The notes under the pieces: generated by a model
Seen by the model: the letters and a program-made list of their open reading frames with translations, nothing else
What the model was told of the DNA's origin: nothing
Database searches by the model: none
Assembly (NCBI GenBank): GCA_009777575.1
Contig: WRLO01000033.1
Coordinates: 1-34,502 of the forward strand
Source of the DNA: Candidatus Cloacimonadota bacterium
GTDB lineage: Bacteria; Cloacimonadota; Cloacimonadia; Cloacimonadales; WRIO01
DNA: 34,502 nt
Direction: 5' to 3'
Shown here: piece by piece, positions 14,503-23,404 of the stretch
Numbering within the stretch: the stretch's first letter is position 1
Layout of the letters: the number at the start of each line of letters is the position of its first letter
Translations under genes and position numbers: made by a program

Positions 14503-16956
14503 TCATAATGAATCTAATAATGTTTGAGCTAGTTCTTCAGCACTCTCAAAGTCACTATGTAAATACAATTTATCAAAAATTATATCTAAAGAATTTTTGG
14601 TTTCTGCTTTCCATTCTTTTTCTTTTAATAAATTCAAGATTTCTAATACTCTTGTGTCATCATAGTTTTGACAGGCTTCGATCAATAACTTTAATTGTTC
14701 TTTCAATGTCGGTGTGTCATCTTGTAAATCTTTATTAAATATTTGTATATCAAGTCCATCGATTGACTTTAGTTTCATTTTTTTTACTAATGATTCTAAG
14801 TATTCTATAAAACTCATCGCATGTTCATTTATATACTCTTTATCTTCTTTTAAACCAGCTTCTTCTAAAGCAAAAGCACTTTTTGATTTTTCTACCTCTC
14901 CGATACTTGCCAATATTGTTTTCATGGCATGTGCATTGGTCGTAAAGAGTTTTATATCATCTACAAGGAGTGAATTTCTCATTGTCTCAGCAGCTTTTTC
15001 AGAATCTTTACAAAAAATTGATAATAATTTAGGATTTATCGACTCAATATCTATTGAGTCTTTATAGGATTCTTGATTAAAATTCAAAATCTCATCTGCA
15101 TATTTTTCAGCTTCTTCAGGATATTTATCTTTTATATACTTTTTCAAGGCTTCGTCAAGTTGTCTCACATTAATGGGTTTTGAAATAAAACCATCGAATC
15201 CTTTTGTTAAAAATATCTCTTCATTGCCTGCTAGAGCATTTGCTGTCAAGGCAACTATTACACCTTGATAGTCCATTGAACGAAGCATCTGCGTAGCTTG
15301 GATTCCATCCATTACTGGCATCATATGATCCATAAATATTATATCGTATATTCCTCCAGAGGATACTTTTTCTATAGCTGTATAACCATTGGTAGCTTTA
15401 TCTATTTTGACCTTATATGGAGATAATAAACCTTCTGCTACAAATAAATTTGTTTCCATATCGTCTACTATCAGGACGCTTCCATATGGCATTGGTTCAC
15501 GAAAAAATTGTTTATTGGATACATCTCTATTGCCTATAAAGTTAAATTTGCTTAGTTTTTCTGCAAGTTGGCTTCCTATAGGCATTGAATCTGCTATCTT
15601 TTGTTTTACTACTATGGTGAATATGCTGCCTTTGCCAAATTCGCTTTCAACTTTTATATAACCTTCCATCAAATCAACCAGATTTTGTGTGATTTTGAGA
15701 CCAATTCCGGTGCCTTCAGTAGCACTGTTTAGCTCTGTATTAAACCTTAAATATTCTGTAAATAATTTTTTTTGATCTTCGGGTTTGATTCCAAAACCTG
15801 TGTCCTCTATAGCAAAACGAAGAGTTATACTTTGATTTTTTTCGATTTGCTCCGGGGCATCATCTTTAGACAAATTTGAATCCTCAATATTATCTTCATC
15901 TGAAAAATAATAATCAACTACCAGCTTGATATAACCTTTCTGTGTGTATTTTATAGCATTCGAAAGCAAATTATTTAATATCTGTTTCAGCCGTAATTCA
16001 TCTCCGATCATTTTCATGGGGAGATTTTCATCGATTTCTACAAAAAATTCTATTGGTTTTTCCCCGATCCTTACAATATTCAACTGAACTGCATCATTTA
16101 GAAAATTTGGAAAATCATATTCGGAGGGATTAAGCTCCATTTTTCCAGTTTCGATCTTCGATAAATCCAAAATATCATTGATAATGTTTAGCAAACTTTC
16201 ACTTGAACTATATATTCTTTCCAATGAATTGATAAAATCATCTGTTAAATTGCCTTTTTGAAGCAGGATATGGACAATTCCTATGATAGCATTCAAGGGT
16301 GTTCGTATTTCGTGAGACATCGTAGCTAAAAAGTTGGATTTTGCTTGATTGGCATATTCGGCTGCTTTTAAGGCATTATTGATTTCTGTTATGTCGTTAA
16401 ATAAAAGCATCGTCCCTGCATGTTCATTGTCAAAATTCATTGATATGATATTGATTGAATATATTCGAGGATTCTTTTTGAAATTAAAATCGATTTGCTC
16501 TTCTAAGGTTATAATTTTTTTTTGTTTTATGACATTGTGAACACCTGTGGAAATTCGTTTCAAGGTTTCTTTTGAGATGTGAGATTCTAATAGATCTCTA
16601 TAATCACTTCCATGAATTAAGCCAAAATTTGCTATTTCTGCCACTTCCAAAAAAGTGTTTGAAGCATAAGCAAACCGACCATCAAAATCCAGAAGGATCA
16701 AAATGCCTGTCATATTCTCAAGAACGAGCTGAAAAAATCGCTGTTCTTTTTTTAATGAATTATCCATTATCGCATCTACACGATTTTGGACAGCATCTAC
16801 TTGTTTTGAGCGAAACAGATTCGCTTCTAAAAGTGAGAGCTTGCGCTTTAAGGAACGATTTTCACGGACTAGTGAGTCTACATCTATACCGACGGCTTCG
16901 GTGCCGTCGGTATCGCGTTCAAAGGCTTGAGTGCCATCGATATTGTTTTTATCCAT
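14503..16956 (-). CDS. Hybrid sensor histidine kinase: PAS-HisKA-HATPase-REC-Hpt
   Basis: The 817-residue protein lacks membrane segments. A coiled coil (27-75) precedes a PAS domain (75-190). HisKA has H215 in T-M-S-H-E-I-R-T-P. The ATPase domain shows N-N-L-L-S-N-A-I-K, D-T-G-F-G-I and G-T-G-I-G-L. A receiver follows with D543 in F-M-D-H-M-M-P. Then comes an Hpt domain with H676 in N-A-H-A-M-K and a C-terminal Y-L-H-S-D-F helical region. It is a complete cytoplasmic phosphorelay in one chain, without an output domain. It starts 7 bases after the second FIST gene, with the AAAGGAT site straddling that gene's stop, so the two are co-translated. It is paralogous to the kinase at 18234 from HisKA onwards. 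Confidence 0.93.
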   Translation of the reverse strand: MDKNNIDGTQAFERDTDGTEAVGIDVDSLVRENRSLKRKLSLLEANLFRSKQVDAVQNRVDAIMDNSLKKEQRFFQLVLENMTGILILLDFDGRFAYASNTFLEVAEIANFGLIHGSDYRDLLESHISKETLKRISTGVHNVIKQKKIITLEEQIDFNFKKNPRIYSINIISMNFDNEHAGTMLLFNDITEINNALKAAEYANQAKSNFLATMSHEIRTPLNAIIGIVHILLQKGNLTDDFINSLERIYSSSESLLNIINDILDLSKIETGKMELNPSEYDFPNFLNDAVQLNIVRIGEKPIEFFVEIDENLPMKMIGDELRLKQILNNLLSNAIKYTQKGYIKLVVDYYFSDEDNIEDSNLSKDDAPEQIEKNQSITLRFAIEDTGFGIKPEDQKKLFTEYLRFNTELNSATEGTGIGLKITQNLVDLMEGYIKVESEFGKGSIFTIVVKQKIADSMPIGSQLAEKLSKFNFIGNRDVSNKQFFREPMPYGSVLIVDDMETNLFVAEGLLSPYKVKIDKATNGYTAIEKVSSGGIYDIIFMDHMMPVMDGIQATQMLRSMDYQGVIVALTANALAGNEEIFLTKGFDGFISKPINVRQLDEALKKYIKDKYPEEAEKYADEILNFNQESYKDSIDIESINPKLLSIFCKDSEKAAETMRNSLLVDDIKLFTTNAHAMKTILASIGEVEKSKSAFALEEAGLKEDKEYINEHAMSFIEYLESLVKKMKLKSIDGLDIQIFNKDLQDDTPTLKEQLKLLIEACQNYDDTRVLEILNLLKEKEWKAETKNSLDIIFDKLYLHSDFESAEELAQTLLDSL
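16886..16913. repeat. GC-rich perfect palindrome in the kinase N-terminus
   Basis: ATACCGACGGC-TTCGGT-GCCGTCGGTAT forms an 11-bp perfect stem with a six-base loop in an otherwise AT-rich gene. It encodes the stretch D-T-D-G-T-E-A-V-G-I-D, which the paralogous kinase at 18234 lacks. It is likely an in-frame repeat insertion. Confidence 0.7.
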
Positions 16957-16963
16957 TAATCCT

Positions 16964-18142
16964 TTATCTTAACCTGCAAAACACATTTGTATAGTTGTGA
17001 AAATAGTTTTTCAATACACCTTCTGAATCCACTAACGGGCATATTTCGCCACCACTTATTGTGAATATATAATTGTTTTTACCATCTACCACATTTTGAA
17101 TTTTTTCTGCCTCAGCTGAACTATTGGTCTGCAATACAAGATATCTCGCTATACATGAATAGCTTATTAAGACACTATCTTCTTTAAGTAGCGGTTTCAA
17201 GGATGTTTCTGAGGTTGATAATACATCTGCTACATCGACTCGACCTATTGCCAATGTTGCTCCTACTGGCATTGCTCCTCCACAAACAACATAACCTTCA
17301 GGAGTTGTGGCAAAGACCGCTCTTGCTACTGGTTTTGTCCCATCTTTATGGTCGACTATCAGAGGTATCACGCCCAATCCATTGGCTATTTCTTCTTTTG
17401 TCAATCCTATTTCTTCTAAATATTCGATTGCTGATTTCCCATTCACTCCGATTAATATGTTGCCATTAGACTCTGTGATTATTGCTCTTTGTTTTCTGAA
17501 ATTGTCTTCATTGATTGATGCTACCTCAAATTTCATCTCTATTGAACCATAAATAGCTCCCAATACGAGAACATCACGATAGGCTTCTCCATTGTGAATT
17601 GTTAGGGCTGTCGAATAATCCATTTTGTGGTCAACTGCTACTGTGCCAAACACTGGTATTCCTCCAATTGCTTTATCCAAAGTTGCCAGTATTACATCAC
17701 TTCCAATAGTTTTTATCAGTGGGAAATAACCCAAAAATAATGTGGGTTTTATTTCATCTCTTCCTATTGGGTCGTTATGAGGTGAGCTTTTGAACAAAGT
17801 GTCTATGGACTCTCTTACTGTGCTTTCAAAATCTTCTGATATGGTTGCTTTTGTCGTCTTAAACTCGCAATCATCGCTTGTTAAGACAGTGATTGCAAAA
17901 AGTAACTGGTCTATTTCCTGTCCTGAAGCACATAAACAGGTAGTCGTTCCTATACAATCAAATGGAAGAGCATCGCATATCGCTTTCAAAACACCTGTTT
18001 CGACAAACTCTGAAAAGCACGATATTATGCCTATAGAGTTCTTTAATAGATTTTTTTCCAAATCCAATGCAGTCATAATCTCTGAGACTGCATATTTAGG
18101 ATCATCAATTTCTCTGGTAGTTGCTGTAAATGACTTTATCAT
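16964..18142 (-). CDS. FIST domain sensory protein (copy 2)
   Basis: The 392-residue protein is a FIST N/C pair. The N-terminal part has G-I-I-S-C-F-S-E-F-V-E-T-G-V, then I-G-T-T-T-C-L and L-T-S-D-D. The C-terminal part has A-V-F-A-T-T-P-E-G, C-G-G-A-M-P-V-G and finally Y-S-C-I-A-R with S-G-G-E-I-C-P. FIST domains are predicted sensory modules, often linked to histidine kinases or chemotaxis proteins, possibly binding amino acids. The GAGACAAGGAG site lies before the ATG. It sits directly upstream of a hybrid kinase, 7 bases apart, suggesting that it feeds a signal to that kinase. It is a paralogue of the FIST gene at 22132. Confidence 0.85.
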   Translation of the reverse strand: MIKSFTATTREIDDPKYAVSEIMTALDLEKNLLKNSIGIISCFSEFVETGVLKAICDALPFDCIGTTTCLCASGQEIDQLLFAITVLTSDDCEFKTTKATISEDFESTVRESIDTLFKSSPHNDPIGRDEIKPTLFLGYFPLIKTIGSDVILATLDKAIGGIPVFGTVAVDHKMDYSTALTIHNGEAYRDVLVLGAIYGSIEMKFEVASINEDNFRKQRAIITESNGNILIGVNGKSAIEYLEEIGLTKEEIANGLGVIPLIVDHKDGTKPVARAVFATTPEGYVVCGGAMPVGATLAIGRVDVADVLSTSETSLKPLLKEDSVLISYSCIARYLVLQTNSSAEAEKIQNVVDGKNNYIFTISGGEICPLVDSEGVLKNYFHNYTNVFCRLR

Positions 18143-18233
18143 TATTTAAAATCTCCTTGTCTCATCTATTTTTTTGACTTTTAGTTAAAACTTTATTTTC
18201 AAAATCCAGTGTTATATTCACGCCTTAAATACA

Positions 18234-21200
18234 TTACACTTCCAACAAAATATTCGCTTGAGCTTCAGCAGCATCAAAATCACTGTGTAAATAAAGCATA
18301 TCTCTGATATTTTCCAAGACTATTTTAGTATCTGGTTTCCATGGTTTAGTCTTCAGCAAATCAAGGATATTATAGACTTTTATATCATCATAATCTTGAC
18401 ATGCTTCGACAATGATAGTCAATTGTTCTTTCAAAAAGTCTATATCTTCATCAATATCATCATCATTTTCAGTTACAATAGTTTGAGTAGCCGCCATTTT
18501 TTTGACCAATGCTTCCAAAGAATCCACAAAGTCGAACATATTTTCTTTGACATAATCTTTATCTCCTGCAAGACCAGCTTTTTCGAGGTCTGATGCTTGT
18601 TGAGACATTTTATCTTCTCCTATATTTGCCAAAAGCGATTTCATAGCGTGTGCGTTGGTAGTAAAGAGTTTTATATCGTCCTCTTGCATCGAAATTCTCA
18701 TTGTTTTTGCAGCTTCATTCGCATCTTTGCAGAAAATGTTGAGTAGTTTAGGATCCATTGTAGTGGCAATAGATGCTAAAGAATCCTGTGATGCATCATC
18801 ATCTTGTAAAACAGATATTGCTGAAGAGGCATATTTTATAGCTTCTTCTGGATATTTTTCTTTAATAAATTTATTTAAAGCTGCGTTCAAATGCTGGACA
18901 TTTATAGGTTTTGAGATAAAGGAATCAAAACCAAATTCTTGGAACATCTTATCGTTTCCTGCTAAGGCGTTGGCTGTCAAAGCTACTATGATACCATCGT
19001 AACCCATAGCTCTTAATTTTTGAGTGGTTTCTATTCCATCCATTTGCGGCATCATATGATCCATAAAAATAATATCATACACATTTCCACTTTCTACTTT
19101 ATCAAGGGCTATGAAACCACTAGAAGCTGTTTCTATATTTAATTTATATAGTTTTAAGAGACCTTCGGCGACATAAAGATTGGTTTCCATATCATCAACG
19201 ACCAAGACTTTTCCATATGGCATAAGCTCATATTGTATTTGAAGTTTAGAAAAGTGTTTATCTCTCATAAATGAGAAATTACTTAGCTGTTTTGCAAGTT
19301 CTGGACCTATTATTTCACATTCAACAGAGTTTTGTTTCAGTTCAACTGTAAATTTACTACCTTTTAGATATTCACTTTCTACAGAAATTCTCCCTTCCAT
19401 CATATCTACTAGGTTTTTAGTGATAGTCAAACCAAGTCCTGTGCCTTGTTTAGTTCTGTTTAAATCGATATTAAAACGGGAATACTCAGAAAATAGTTTT
19501 TCAACATCCTCTTGTTTCATACCTTGACCGCTGTCTTCGACAATAAATCTTAAAAAGACTTCATTATCAATTTCTTTTGAGTCTGGAACATAGTGTTCAA
19601 CTGTAAGTTTAACATGCCCTTCGTCAGTGTATTTAATGCTATTGGAAAGCAGATTGTTCAATATCTGTTTCAATCGTATTTCGTCACCTATCATTCTGCT
19701 CGGCAAATCTGGTGATACTTCCAATATAAAATCTATAGTTTTTGAGCCTATATGAACTATATTCAATTGAACAGAATCGTTGATGAGGCTTGAAAGATCA
19801 TATGTAGTTGGGTTTAATTCCATTTTACCGGTTTCAATCTTTGATAAATCCAGAATGTCGTTGATGATTTTTAACAAATTTTGTCCAGAATTAAATATTT
19901 TTTCGAGTGCAAAAGAATTCTCTTCTGTTAAATCTTCTTTTTGGAGTTGAACCTGTGCTATACCTATAATAGCATTCATAGGGGTTCGTATTTCATGGCT
20001 CATCTTAGCTAAAAAGTCGCTTTTTGCACGGTTTCCGTATTCAGCTTGTTTTTTTGCATCTATGATTTCGGTCATATCTACACTGTGTTGTAGATGAACA
20101 AGCTTTCCATCAAGCCAGCGGATATATTTGTCGGTATTGTGATATGAACGACCTGTTGTTGGGTGATGATATTCCCATTCGATGACTTCATTGGGATTAT
20201 GGTTAAGGTGATGGCTGGGGCAAAATTCGCACATTTTTTCCATATCGTCTCGTAAAATATTAAAACATATCTGACCGCGAACATCTCCATCTATATTAAA
20301 ATGCTCTTTCATGCTATTGTTCATAAATAAGATTTTGCCTGTATCTGGTTCTGTCACATAAAGCATGGAAGTTATACTGTTCAAAAGATTTTCTAATAAA
20401 TGATATAAGTCATTGCGGATATAGGCATTTGCTATCATACGACCTGCTGAACGGATTATCATTTCTTCCATATCAGTAAATTTTCGCTCATTTTTCCAAT
20501 CATCTAAACCTAAAAAGCCCCAAAAAGTTTCTTGGATAAAAATAGGAACTACCAAAAGTGACACTATACCAATAGGTTCTAAGACTTCTTGCAGGTTGTG
20601 CGGTAGATCCTTAAATAAACTATTGATACATTTATCTCTTGAAAGTATACTATCCACACCGGGAAAAACCTCATCATAATGAACGAGGTTTGACTCACCC
20701 ATACTAAATAAATCTGTACCGGGCGACCAGACCATCAATTGTGAACAGAAAAGTTTCTCATTTTCTATATGATTTTTCCAGAGATGAACACTATCAGTAT
20801 TGGTAATTTGAGCTATCATTTCAAGAGATAAGAGCAAGTTTTCTTCAAATTTTCCAACTTCTGGATCTAAAAGTATAGTCGAGATACTATTCAAAGCTAT
20901 CAAAAACTCGCTTTGTTGTTCAATCTCTTTTGTGACGCTTTCTGCCTTGTTTTTTGCATTAGTAATATCTGTAATATCGTTCCAATTGATGATAAGTCCA
21001 TTGACATTTTTGTCAATCATGGGTGTATTGGTCACACGATAAGTTCTTTTCTCTCCTGAACGATCAATGTCCGCAACCACATCGTGACGCCATGTAATAT
21101 CCTGACCTATTGCTACAGAAAGCATAGTTGCCAGTTGCTCAAATAGCTCACCGTCAACAAATTCGTTATAAACATCAAGGACATTTTTCTTTTCTATGGC

Positions 21201-21521
21201 TTGAAAGTCAACAACACCTATTTTTTTTAAAAAAGAATCAGAACAATAAGCTATATTTAATTCACTGTCTGCCAATATCATAAAATCAGCACTATTTTTC
21301 ATTAAATGCGAAAGAAAAATATGATGCTTCTCGTTTTCATCAGCGAGAGCTTTATACATATTCATTTTCACACTCGCATTCTTTTCAAGAGCATTTATAG
21401 TCAGCTCTTGAAGATTGAATGCTCGCTTTGAGGCTCTCAATTCTGTCTTAATTTTGTGATTCTCTTCTTTGAGTTTAGCTATTTCTAAAGAGAGTTCTAC
21501 TTCTGTATCATTTTGGTTCAT
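18234..21521 (-). CDS. Hybrid sensor histidine kinase: PAS-GAF-PAS-HisKA-HATPase-REC-Hpt
   Basis: The 1095-residue cytoplasmic protein has an N-terminal coiled coil (5-65), a PAS domain (70-190), a GAF domain (205-370) and a second PAS (375-490). The latter contains C419, C431 and C434 in the pattern C-x11-C-E-F-C-P. HisKA has H509 in K-M-S-H-E-I-R-T-P; the ATPase motifs D-S-G-Q-G-M and G-T-G-L-G-L follow. The receiver Asp is D821 and the Hpt histidine is H958 in N-A-H-A-M-K. The C-terminal Y-L-H-S-D-F region matches the other kinase. The binding site before the ATG is weak (AAAAGA). The cysteine-bearing PAS could sense redox state or metal; this is inference. No output domain is present. Confidence 0.93.
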   Translation of the reverse strand: MNQNDTEVELSLEIAKLKEENHKIKTELRASKRAFNLQELTINALEKNASVKMNMYKALADENEKHHIFLSHLMKNSADFMILADSELNIAYCSDSFLKKIGVVDFQAIEKKNVLDVYNEFVDGELFEQLATMLSVAIGQDITWRHDVVADIDRSGEKRTYRVTNTPMIDKNVNGLIINWNDITDITNAKNKAESVTKEIEQQSEFLIALNSISTILLDPEVGKFEENLLLSLEMIAQITNTDSVHLWKNHIENEKLFCSQLMVWSPGTDLFSMGESNLVHYDEVFPGVDSILSRDKCINSLFKDLPHNLQEVLEPIGIVSLLVVPIFIQETFWGFLGLDDWKNERKFTDMEEMIIRSAGRMIANAYIRNDLYHLLENLLNSITSMLYVTEPDTGKILFMNNSMKEHFNIDGDVRGQICFNILRDDMEKMCEFCPSHHLNHNPNEVIEWEYHHPTTGRSYHNTDKYIRWLDGKLVHLQHSVDMTEIIDAKKQAEYGNRAKSDFLAKMSHEIRTPMNAIIGIAQVQLQKEDLTEENSFALEKIFNSGQNLLKIINDILDLSKIETGKMELNPTTYDLSSLINDSVQLNIVHIGSKTIDFILEVSPDLPSRMIGDEIRLKQILNNLLSNSIKYTDEGHVKLTVEHYVPDSKEIDNEVFLRFIVEDSGQGMKQEDVEKLFSEYSRFNIDLNRTKQGTGLGLTITKNLVDMMEGRISVESEYLKGSKFTVELKQNSVECEIIGPELAKQLSNFSFMRDKHFSKLQIQYELMPYGKVLVVDDMETNLYVAEGLLKLYKLNIETASSGFIALDKVESGNVYDIIFMDHMMPQMDGIETTQKLRAMGYDGIIVALTANALAGNDKMFQEFGFDSFISKPINVQHLNAALNKFIKEKYPEEAIKYASSAISVLQDDDASQDSLASIATTMDPKLLNIFCKDANEAAKTMRISMQEDDIKLFTTNAHAMKSLLANIGEDKMSQQASDLEKAGLAGDKDYVKENMFDFVDSLEALVKKMAATQTIVTENDDDIDEDIDFLKEQLTIIVEACQDYDDIKVYNILDLLKTKPWKPDTKIVLENIRDMLYLHSDFDAAEAQANILLEV

Positions 21522-22131
21522 AAATCTTTTCTCTTTTAAAATTTTATATCTATATTCCTTTTTCTAATTAATAATTCGTCTATAACTCCAATTTTCCCCC
21601 CACATTTATGGGGCGGTTCAAGAGACTTTGAGCTTGCGAAAAGGCTCGCAGAATTACGATCTGCCGTCTGCAAGACATTATTTATTGGGGGGGGATAGTT
21701 ACAGCTTTGATGGTTCTACCCACGGTACCGTAGGGGCAACCCCATAAGTGTCAACTTTCCATTTTATTGAATTTTACCTTAAATATTCCAGAGGAATTAT
21801 GGTTTGGTAGAAAATGTTCTCAAAACAGAGGATATATCCTTTAGGGATAATGCTAGATCGTAATTCTGCGAGCTTCTCGATAAATCTCGAATCTCTTGAA
21901 CCGCTACGAGAAAAAATTCCTTTTTGTCTCCAATTTCTACCAAGCCATTGCCCCTCTGGGGCATTAAAGGTAAAGCACAAATAGAAAAGTTGACACTAAT
22001 GGGGGTACCCCTACAAATCGGTTGGATTTTCTAGGGCAAATTCTTTACTTGTTAGAATTGCCCCCCCCCCTGTCTCCTTGAACGAAGCGAAAAGTCTTGA
22101 GATTCCTCACTGCGTTCAGAATGACAAAAAA
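21522..22131. repeat. Repeat-rich gap with two interleaved inverted repeats and G/C tracts
   Basis: No credible gene is seen in these 610 bases. Inverted pair A is 21614-21661 with 21856-21903 (about 48 bp, imperfect). Pair B is 21731-21783 with 21964-22013, and its similarity extends through a hairpin with loop AGA and the string GGTTTGGTAGAAA. The pairs interleave rather than nest. A run of eight G (21687-21694) and one of ten C (22061-22070) flank them. At 22099-22125 lies a copy of the widespread GATTCCTCACTGCGTTCAGA-type repeat. A third B copy lies near 33986-34055. Confidence 0.65.
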
Positions 22132-23328
22132 CTACCCAAACGAACAAGCAATCAAAGTATAGTTATGCAAGGTATTTACAAGTTTACCCTCATCATTTAA
22201 AATAGGACAGATTTCCCCTCCTGAATACGCTACGCAATAGTTTAGAGGAACACTATATTTTTGCTTAAAAATGCTGCCTGTTTCTTCAAATATTTTTGCT
22301 TCTCCAGAATGATTCACACCCAAAGCCCAGGCTCTTGCACCACAACTATATGCTATTACATCATTTTCTTTTTTGTCAGTTAAATCATTTATCAATTTTT
22401 TAGCGCTTGCTAAAGTTTTGTCACCATCTAAAAATGAGAATTTTATTTTGGCACCTGTATCCATTGAACCTGTTGCTAAAATATATTCTGTTCCATCTAT
22501 GATAGTCACAAATGCTCTCACGACCTTTGTTCCGCTTGGATAGGACAAAATTGCAGGAACAGCCCAAATCGCTGATCCAAAAACAGCATTGTCTGTGGTC
22601 AACATATCTTGATTTTTCAAATATTGAACTGCAGATATACCATTGACAGCTTTTAGTGTAGGTCCATCAGCTTCTGTAATGACACCGCCTGTGTCGAGTG
22701 ATTCATCAAAATCAAAAGAAGTGCTGACATGGAATTTAGGATTGACATCACCATATATTGCAAGTAAAACTAAGCTATCTGCTGAAACAGCATTATTAGT
22801 TATGATCTGTTCATGAAACTCATCTTGCCCTAAGTAAAAAGCCAATGTTCCAAATATAGGTATTGTTTTTTCTATAGAATTAGCAACTGCGACTAAATCG
22901 TCTCCGCTGTAATTTTTTAAAGGAGACATAAAAGTCATTGCTACTTTTGGTGTTTCCTTTTTACTCATTTCATGGAAAAGATTTTTCAGTTCTTCAGAAA
23001 TAATTTCATGTGATTTTTTACCTAAATCGTTCAAGGAAAAAATAGAAAAATCTGCATCATCGCTGGTCAACATCGTGATAGTCAAAGCGGCATCCCCAAA
23101 ACCGCCGCTAGCGGCTACATAAGCAGTCACACAGCCTACCATTTTAAATGGAAGTGCTTCTGCAAGAGCTTCAAACACTCCTGTTTCTATGTATTCGTAG
23201 TAATAATGGACTATTCCTACAGTATTTTTGAGCATATTTTCTTTGAAATTCAATTGCTCACTTATTTCTTCGACAGCCTTTTTAGGGTCATCAACTTCTT
23301 TTGTGATTGCTGTATAAAGCTTTATCAT
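22132..23328 (-). CDS. FIST domain sensory protein (copy 1)
   Basis: The 398-residue protein matches the copy at 16964 throughout (M-I-K start, then D-D-P-K-x-A-V, E-T-G-V and L-T-S-D-D-A). Its C-terminal FIST half has Y-S-C-G-A-R-A-W-A-L-G and Y-S-G-G-E-I-C-P. A GGAGG site lies 7 bases before the ATG. It is cytoplasmic by composition. It lies 76 bases after one of two unknown paralogues, and is followed after a repeat-filled gap by the larger hybrid kinase. The order FIST then kinase is therefore present twice. A sensory role coupled to the kinase is inferred from the family and from this repeated arrangement. Confidence 0.85.
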   Translation of the reverse strand: MIKLYTAITKEVDDPKKAVEEISEQLNFKENMLKNTVGIVHYYYEYIETGVFEALAEALPFKMVGCVTAYVAASGGFGDAALTITMLTSDDADFSIFSLNDLGKKSHEIISEELKNLFHEMSKKETPKVAMTFMSPLKNYSGDDLVAVANSIEKTIPIFGTLAFYLGQDEFHEQIITNNAVSADSLVLLAIYGDVNPKFHVSTSFDFDESLDTGGVITEADGPTLKAVNGISAVQYLKNQDMLTTDNAVFGSAIWAVPAILSYPSGTKVVRAFVTIIDGTEYILATGSMDTGAKIKFSFLDGDKTLASAKKLINDLTDKKENDVIAYSCGARAWALGVNHSGEAKIFEETGSIFKQKYSVPLNYCVAYSGGEICPILNDEGKLVNTLHNYTLIACSFG

Positions 23329-23404
23329 TTAAATCCTCCGTTTTGTGTTTTGCTTCCATATTTTGATTAATTAATGGAAAGCATCGTTATTGTGATACTG
23401 TTTT

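Noticed and set aside
21774..21980. 68-codon - strand frame as a gene
   Set aside because: It spans the interleaved inverted repeats, with no similarity to a known protein and no binding site.
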